Below are positions 5,472-10,386 of a DNA stretch of 10,386 bases, piece by piece (the stretch's first letter is position 1; every line of letters starts with the position of its first letter). The notes under the pieces are model-generated. The model saw only the letters and a program-made list of their open reading frames with translations. It made no database searches and was not told the origin of the DNA. Source of the stretch: Planctomicrobium sp. (GTDB lineage: Bacteria > Planctomycetota > Planctomycetia > Planctomycetales > Planctomycetaceae); NCBI GenBank assembly GCA_029259835.1, contig JAJDEL010000718.1:1-10386 (forward strand). Direction: 5' to 3'. The position numbers were made by a program, and so were the translations under genes.

Positions 5472-6887
5472 TTACGCGACTTTACGTTGAATTGATTCTT
5501 GAGGGGGATTTCTTGCGGATTGCTGCTCTGCTAAGTGTTGGATTTTTGGGATGAACGATTCCATTTTCATTCCACGTGAACCTTTAATCAGGATCACATC
5601 GTCTGGTTCTAACCACAAATTTAGCAACATCATTGCAGTTTCCTGATCGCGACAGGTTCCCAGGCAGCCGGCATCCATGCCGTTTTTTCGTGCGCTTCCT
5701 GCGACGTTTGCTGCCTGCGAACCAATGGCAATCAGGCGATCAATTTTTGATCGCGTGATTTCTTCTCCGAGTAAATGGTGGAAATCTTCGCTCCATTCTC
5801 CCAAGGACAGCATGTCACCTGTGAGAAGAATTCGTTTTCCGTTGGTTTGCCAATCCTTCAACGTGCGGCACGCCGCAGACATTGACATCGGATTCGCGTT
5901 GTAAGTGTCGTCGATGACTGTCCAGGGACCGATTGAAATTGTCTGGCATCGCCCCTGAGTTGAAGTGAATGTTTGCAAACCCTGTTGGATCTCTTCGTCT
6001 GTCATATCAATTTGACGGGCAACAGCGATGGCAATCAGTGCTGCTGTCAGGTGATGTTTTCCGTTGACCGGTACCGTGAACGTTGTCGATTCAATGCGAA
6101 ACTCCAGTTCGCCATTTTTAACGACGACGTCCGTGGCAACCAGATCGTTCTGTTTTCGTTCACCAACAAAGGTGACTGGACAAGTCGCACGGTCCTTCAG
6201 TTGTCGGACATTGCGGTCATCTCCATTGAGAATTGCGAAACCTGCGGCAGGCAGGCGTTCGAGTAACTCTCCTTTTGTGTTGATAATATTCTCGTACGAT
6301 CCGAACTCATCGAGATGGCTCGGTCCAATGGATGTGATCACTCCAACTTCGGGATGAACAACTTCCGTCAATTCCGCAATCTCACCTGGCCTCGATGCGC
6401 CCAGTTCGAACACCCCGAAGTCGTGATGGTCTTCGAGTTGCAACAGACTTAAAGGAACGCCAAATTGATTGTTGAAATTTTGCGGACTTTCAACTCCCTG
6501 AAATCGAGCAGAGAGAACCGCGGTAATCATCCTTCGTGTCGTTGTTTTTCCAACACTTCCAGTCACGCCGATGACCAGAGCGTCGAATTGTCGTCGGTAC
6601 CAGTCGGATAAATCCCACAACGCCATGAGTGAGTCTTGAACGCGAATCGTACGATCTGTTTGTTCAAATTTTTCTTCAACAACGGCAGCGAATGCACCGT
6701 TTTGAAACGCATCGTTCACGAATGAGTGACCGTCGTGTGAATCTCCTTCCAATGCCCAGAACAAATCCCCAGGCTGAATCCGACGTGAATCGATCTCGAT
6801 CCGTGCGAACGAATCGATCTGTTCGGGAAAACCGATGGGAATTCCTCCCGTCGCCGCAATCAGTTCGTCGAACTTAATTGCACGCAT
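5472..6887 (-). CDS. murF: UDP-MurNAc-tripeptide:D-Ala-D-Ala ligase (MurF)
   Basis: MurF is the cytoplasmic ATP-dependent ligase that adds D-Ala-D-Ala to UDP-MurNAc-tripeptide, making the pentapeptide used by MraY. The 471-aa protein has all three Mur-ligase domains. Visible motifs are the UDP-binding IDSRRIQPGDLF (32-43), the P-loop GVTGSVGKTT (107-116), NFNNQFGVPLSLL (137-149), the predicted carbamylated Lys205 in NTKGELL, IDDTYNANPMSM (325-336), GDMLSLGE (357-364) and KGSRGMKME near 436-444. All look intact. Length matches the family (about 450-470). The ATG at 6887 gives a natural N-terminus, though no strong Shine-Dalgarno is visible. It starts 36 nt after the murE stop codon, so co-transcription with murE is very likely. 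Downstream, the spacer to mraY is unusually long for a dcw cluster. Confidence 0.97.
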   Translation of the reverse strand: MRAIKFDELIAATGGIPIGFPEQIDSFARIEIDSRRIQPGDLFWALEGDSHDGHSFVNDAFQNGAFAAVVEEKFEQTDRTIRVQDSLMALWDLSDWYRRQFDALVIGVTGSVGKTTTRRMITAVLSARFQGVESPQNFNNQFGVPLSLLQLEDHHDFGVFELGASRPGEIAELTEVVHPEVGVITSIGPSHLDEFGSYENIINTKGELLERLPAAGFAILNGDDRNVRQLKDRATCPVTFVGERKQNDLVATDVVVKNGELEFRIESTTFTVPVNGKHHLTAALIAIAVARQIDMTDEEIQQGLQTFTSTQGRCQTISIGPWTVIDDTYNANPMSMSAACRTLKDWQTNGKRILLTGDMLSLGEWSEDFHHLLGEEITRSKIDRLIAIGSQAANVAGSARKNGMDAGCLGTCRDQETAMMLLNLWLEPDDVILIKGSRGMKMESFIPKIQHLAEQQSARNPPQESIQRKVA

Positions 6888-6923
6888 GACACTGGTTCCA
6901 ACTTGTATTCATGAAGCGCTGCA

Positions 6924-8444
6924 TTATCCCGCCACTTTCGCAGGAAAGTTCGTCAGGTCAGTTTCGCGAATCGCCTGTTGAATCAATTTTCTGCAAACCG
7001 CGACATCGTCAAAGGGAAGGCTTAGATCCCCGATGAATTGGTATTTCTCGTGGCCTTTACCGGTGACGAGAATCGTGTCTCCGGCTTGTGCCTGGCGAAT
7101 TGCGGATTGAATCGCATTCTCGCGGCAGACTTCGATTTCTGGTTCTGTGTGTGTGGCACTGAATCCAGCCAGCATGTCTTCGATAATTGATTCTGGTGAC
7201 TCACTGCGTGGGTTGTCACTGGTGAAGATGACATGGTCTGCAGCAGCAGCGGCTTGACCCATCGCCGGGCGCTTTGTGCGGTCGCGATCTCCTCCGGCTC
7301 CACAGACCAAAATTGTTCGACCAGGGGTGATGTGGCGAACAGTGCTCAGAGCATGAGTGATCGCATCGTCGGTATGGGCGTAATCAACGAAGACTTGGAA
7401 ATCCTGTCCGCATTCGACTGCTTCCATGCGACCAGGGACCGGTCCGCACGCTTTGATCCCGGCACTGATTTCTTCTGTCATCAAACCCATATGAATCGCA
7501 CCACACGCTGCGGCAGCACAATTCAAAATGTTATGCCGACCGATCAGCGATGTTTCGCACTCGATCCTCTCGACACCGTAGTGCAAGCGAAAACGAGAAC
7601 CGGTTGAACTCATTTCAATGATTTCCACCGAGACATCAGAATCGTCCGAACACCCGTATGTCAAAACGCGAACGCGGCGATCCTGATCGGGAAGTAATTT
7701 TTGCCAATACAGGTCATCCGCATTGAGAATCAAAATACCACCTGGTTTGATGTGGTCAATGATTTTCGTTTTTGCAGCGATGTAAGCATCAAGACTCTTG
7801 TGATAGTCCAGATGGTCGTGGGTAATGTTTGTGACAATCGCAACATCGAGTCCCACGCCAGCGGGACGCGACTGGTCCAGTGCATGGCTTGAGAGTTCAA
7901 GAACTGCATATTTTGTCTCTCGATCTCGCATCGCTGCGAGGTGTCGAGCCAAAGACATCGCATCAGGCGTTGTGAGCACGGAAGGCTCGGAATCAACGCC
8001 ATCGGTGTTTTCAATCGTTCCCATCAGTCCGGTTGGACGTGCGGCATGTTCGAGAAGGGACCGCAAAATCCAGGTCGTCGTTGTTTTGCCATTCGTGCCA
8101 GTCACCCCTGCAATTCCCATTCGTCGGGAAGGATGACCATACATGCCATGACAAATCTGACCGTAAGCTTTCGGAACGTCGGAAACGATACATTGAGGAA
8201 GGGAAACGTCCGCGAGTGGGAAATCAGTGAGGATCGCCGCGGCCCCGCGTTGAAGGGCTTGGGGAATAAAGTGTTTACCGTGAGTACGGCTGCCAGGCAG
8301 AGTGGCAAAGAGACATCCCGGAGTACATTCGTCGCTGTGCGCTGCCACCGAAGAAACGATGATTTCGGCACAACCAACGAAACTGGCTGAGGGGATCAGC
8401 CCGCGAAGGGCAACTGAACCGGGTTGTCGGAGGGGGGGGAACAT
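6924..8444 (-). CDS. murE: UDP-MurNAc-dipeptide:meso-diaminopimelate ligase (MurE)
   Basis: MurE adds the third stem-peptide residue to UDP-MurNAc-L-Ala-D-Glu in the cytoplasm. The DNPR motif at 410-413 is the established marker for meso-diaminopimelate rather than lysine. Further motifs in the 506-aa protein: P-loop GVTGTNGKTTT (113-123), LELSSHALDQSR (182-193), ITHDHLDYH (207-215), predicted carbamylated Lys225, GRHNILN (302-308), VDYAHTDD (353-360), GAGGDRDRTKRP (382-393) and TGKGHE (461-466). The N-terminal UDP-binding segment reads HSDECTPGCLF (36-46), where Mur ligases usually have DSR-x-x-x-PG-x-LF. The start is uncertain: the ATG at 8444 fits family length, but in-frame ATG 8486 and TTG 8498 are open too, and none has a clear Shine-Dalgarno. 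A C8 run follows the chosen ATG. murF lies 36 nt downstream. Confidence 0.96.
   Translation of the reverse strand: MFPPLRQPGSVALRGLIPSASFVGCAEIIVSSVAAHSDECTPGCLFATLPGSRTHGKHFIPQALQRGAAAILTDFPLADVSLPQCIVSDVPKAYGQICHGMYGHPSRRMGIAGVTGTNGKTTTTWILRSLLEHAARPTGLMGTIENTDGVDSEPSVLTTPDAMSLARHLAAMRDRETKYAVLELSSHALDQSRPAGVGLDVAIVTNITHDHLDYHKSLDAYIAAKTKIIDHIKPGGILILNADDLYWQKLLPDQDRRVRVLTYGCSDDSDVSVEIIEMSSTGSRFRLHYGVERIECETSLIGRHNILNCAAAACGAIHMGLMTEEISAGIKACGPVPGRMEAVECGQDFQVFVDYAHTDDAITHALSTVRHITPGRTILVCGAGGDRDRTKRPAMGQAAAAADHVIFTSDNPRSESPESIIEDMLAGFSATHTEPEIEVCRENAIQSAIRQAQAGDTILVTGKGHEKYQFIGDLSLPFDDVAVCRKLIQQAIRETDLTNFPAKVAG
8432..8439 (-). repeat. C8 homopolymer in codons 2-5 of murE
   Basis: On the minus strand eight C residues lie directly after the ATG and two bases of codon 2. 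They encode part of M-F-P-P-L. Such a tract is prone to slippage and to sequencing indels. A one-base change would put the ATG at 8444 out of frame with the rest of murE. Confidence 0.6.
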
Positions 8445-8872
8445 TAAATAAAGGGCGTCCTGCCCATCAGCTTGCTCGCGACACATGGCACACGGCAAAC
8501 TGCGTCGTCAATGACGAATTTCAAGGAAATGTGAAGTGGAAACTGACAGAATTACGAGTGAATTGATTGTCTGAACTTGTGAATTGCGACCGGCGTCTCT
8601 TGCCGGTTGAGTGAGAGGCATTCTCATCATTTCTCGAAATCGGTCAACCAGACTTTGATCGAAATTCTCATTTCTACAATCAACCTTGTACTTCTTACAC
8701 GCCGAGGAACGCAATGTCCTTTTGAGCCGGTGCTGAGAGAGTGCCCCATACCGCAGCCTGTATGCCGTAATCAGCGATGAAGCATCGTTCAAGCCGTTTG
8801 GGTTGAGAAGTGACGAGGTTTGCCCTGCAATCTTGCAGCACGATATTGAAAATAAGGCTGACGACAACCACT
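8445..8872. other. Non-coding spacer between the propeller gene and murE
   Basis: No gene is supported in these 428 bases. A 119-codon minus-strand frame (8867 to 8508) has no signal peptide, motif or ribosome binding site. Two small hairpins are visible: ACCGGC/GCCGGT (8589-8607) and the tight CTGCAA/TTGCAG near 8825-8838, about 40 bases after the propeller stop codon; neither has a T tract. A TTGACG hexamer near 8506-8511 on the minus strand could be a -35 box for murE, but no good -10 follows at the right distance. Confidence 0.5.
8589..8607. repeat. GC-rich hairpin, possible dispersed repeat
   Basis: ACCGGC at 8589-8594 pairs perfectly with GCCGGT at 8602-8607 around a 7-nt loop. It lies mid-spacer, far from either gene end, with no T tract on either side, so it is not a clear terminator. 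Its look suggests a REP-type unit, but only one copy is present here. Confidence 0.35.
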
Positions 8873-10386
8873 CTATCGTCTCTCAAGCCGGGCATCCCAA
8901 ATCGCTGCTGAACCGCAAGTGAGTCCAGAGAACAATTTTGAACCATCAGGTGAGAAAGCTAATCGATAAGCACGAGCGTCTTTCATCGCAAAATTGAGCA
9001 GAATGTCGCCGGTCTGAGGATCGAGGATTCGGATCAAATCCTCTCCGTAATCACCGGAATACTGCAAGTCTGAGGTCGCAACGATGCCGCCGGTGCCGGA
9101 ACTTGAAAGGTAGCACCCCTTTTGATGCGGCATGAGTAGTTTCGAGAGTTGCTCGCCTGTGGATGTATCCCAGGTATAGAGAAACTCATTTGAGGATGTG
9201 ACGAGTTGTGTTGCATCGGTGTTGAAGTCACCTTTCCACAGTTGTGCAGACTTCGGTTTATTGATCTGTCTTTGTTGCGGTGTTCGCCAGTCGATTGATT
9301 TGCGATTTATTTCGACGCCGGTCTTTGCATTGAAGGTCACAATTTCGCTGTCTCCTGTTGCAACGTGAAAGGCTTCGTCCCCAGTATGAAAAGCCATGGC
9401 TTCCACGCTCCTGAGTCCAGCTTTGACTTCTTCGTCAGGAGTGGAAAATCGAGGTTCGCCCGATTCAATATCAAATCCATAAAGATGCCAATCTCCCGAG
9501 CTGCCATTCGAGGTCGCAACAACTATCGTTTTCCCGTCTGCGGATATCGCACCGCTGCGGGCGCTTTGCTTGAAATCGTGCTCGAATAGTTTTTCCGATC
9601 TCTCATAGTTGTATTTGGTAACAATTCCTCGTCGCCGATTCACTGGATCATCACGTGATCCAGCGATGCAGACTTCTTTTTTACCTGGAACAAAGGCAAC
9701 GAAGCCAGTACGTGCTGTGCTACCAGTAGCTGAAAGAACTGGTGAGAGCTCCTGCTCCCAAACCATCTTGCCGGATGTCGCATCCCAGATTCGTGCGAAG
9801 CCATCGGAATGACCAATAACAACAAGCTGACCATCTTCAGACCAGGAGGCTGCCTGCACGCCTGTCCCTTTGTTGGAATCCTGGAAACGCCTCTTGCCTG
9901 TCTCGGAGTCGAACAGTGCAAGTCCGCCTCTGTACGGTAAGGCAATGACGTCACCGCGTGGAGAATAGACCGGTTGACGACCCCAAGTCCCCGGCATGTC
10001 GGTGCTCCACAATGTCTCTCCAGTCTCGATGTTTCGACACTTCAGTTTTGAAAAGAGCGAAACGACAATCTGTTGACCATCCGGGGAAAGGCATGCGTAC
10101 CCAAACCCATGTTCCTCTTTTTCGTGTATGTCTCCGATATATTGACCTGTTGAAAGATCCCACATTTTAATCTGTGTCAGGGGAACATTCTTCGCCCCGT
10201 ATTCAATGCTCGTCTGCTCTCGTAGAATGGTATTCTGACCGACGGAAAGCAGCGTTTTAGATCCCGGAAGTGCGATGACGTCGTTGAGCGGTGGATTAAA
10301 CGATGGTGTTCCAGCGAGCTTGATCGAAATTGTCTCCTGTCCCGAGTGAACATCGATGATCGAAATTTCTCCTCCATCTATTGGGC
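8873..10386 (-). CDS. WD40/quinoprotein-like beta-propeller protein, 5' end outside window
   Basis: The reading frame is open from the window edge to the TAG at 8873-8875, giving 503 visible residues. The ATG at 10165 is internal: the 73 codons before it continue the same repeat pattern (GGEISIIDVHSGQ, then ALPGSKTLLSVGQ). Blade-like units recur about every 40-50 residues, with ends such as MWDLSTGQ, ALFDSETGK, IWDATSGK, TWDTSTGE, ILDPQTGD and a final AIWDARLERR, and strands such as LSPDGQQIVVSL and FSPDGSKLFSG. This fits a WD40 or YVTN/PQQ-like propeller, a scaffold for protein or ligand binding without a predictable activity. Planctomycetes often fuse such propellers to protein kinases or put them in large secreted proteins; the missing N-terminus would decide. 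It ends 428 bases before murE, so a functional link is not implied. Confidence 0.88.
   Translation of the reverse strand, partial: PIDGGEISIIDVHSGQETISIKLAGTPSFNPPLNDVIALPGSKTLLSVGQNTILREQTSIEYGAKNVPLTQIKMWDLSTGQYIGDIHEKEEHGFGYACLSPDGQQIVVSLFSKLKCRNIETGETLWSTDMPGTWGRQPVYSPRGDVIALPYRGGLALFDSETGKRRFQDSNKGTGVQAASWSEDGQLVVIGHSDGFARIWDATSGKMVWEQELSPVLSATGSTARTGFVAFVPGKKEVCIAGSRDDPVNRRRGIVTKYNYERSEKLFEHDFKQSARSGAISADGKTIVVATSNGSSGDWHLYGFDIESGEPRFSTPDEEVKAGLRSVEAMAFHTGDEAFHVATGDSEIVTFNAKTGVEINRKSIDWRTPQQRQINKPKSAQLWKGDFNTDATQLVTSSNEFLYTWDTSTGEQLSKLLMPHQKGCYLSSSGTGGIVATSDLQYSGDYGEDLIRILDPQTGDILLNFAMKDARAYRLAFSPDGSKLFSGLTCGSAAIWDARLERR

Noticed and set aside
8484..8511. Promoter for murE with TTGACG as -35
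   Set aside because: No acceptable -10 hexamer lies 16-18 bp downstream, so the match is probably chance.
8508..8867. 119-codon minus-strand frame between the propeller gene and murE
   Set aside because: No signal peptide, domain, ribosome binding site or composition typical of a gene; a competing frame (8946-8695) overlaps it. A decayed gene remnant is possible but cannot be shown.

Overview
The window looks like a piece of a planctomycete chromosome, probably Planctomycetaceae-like, with moderate GC. The evidence is a DUF1559 prepilin-like protein with the H-x9-DG C-terminal motif, a small carboxypeptidase-regulatory-like lipoprotein beside it, an SRPBCC-GyrI fusion, a WD40-type propeller gene, and a meso-diaminopimelate-type peptidoglycan gene set. 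The lineage is inferred from gene content, not from a marker gene. Every gene I can support lies on the minus strand, so transcription runs from high to low coordinates. I see no tRNA, rRNA, transposase, CRISPR array or integrase.

In transcription order: 10386-8873 holds the C-terminal part of a large beta-propeller protein whose 5' end is outside the window. A 428-base spacer follows, with no convincing gene. Then comes a short peptidoglycan-precursor cluster: murE (8444-6924), murF (6887-5472), a 319-base spacer full of inverted repeats, and mraY (5152-4049). These make the cytoplasmic UDP-MurNAc-pentapeptide and attach it to undecaprenyl phosphate as lipid I. The rest of a classical dcw cluster (murD, ftsW, murG, murC) does not follow. 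A hairpin at 3944-4005 closes the block.

Next is a 140-aa lipoprotein of unknown function (3835-3413). It is followed by a second hairpin (3266-3323) that is a clear sequence relative of the one after mraY. After a spacer with a REP-like palindrome come an SRPBCC/GyrI-like protein (2979-2047), a DUF1559 prepilin-like protein (1691-654) with a strong AGGAGG ribosome binding site and a clear terminator, and finally a transthyretin/carboxypeptidase-regulatory-like lipoprotein (522-37).

The coding content is ordinary for a planctomycete. The most interesting material is non-coding: (i) two terminator-like hairpins sharing an exact 15-nt leader and showing a compensatory base-pair change; (ii) the murF-mraY spacer, where one segment can pair with either of two others, which would allow alternative RNA folds just upstream of mraY. 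I found no clear sign of a new defence or mobile system.
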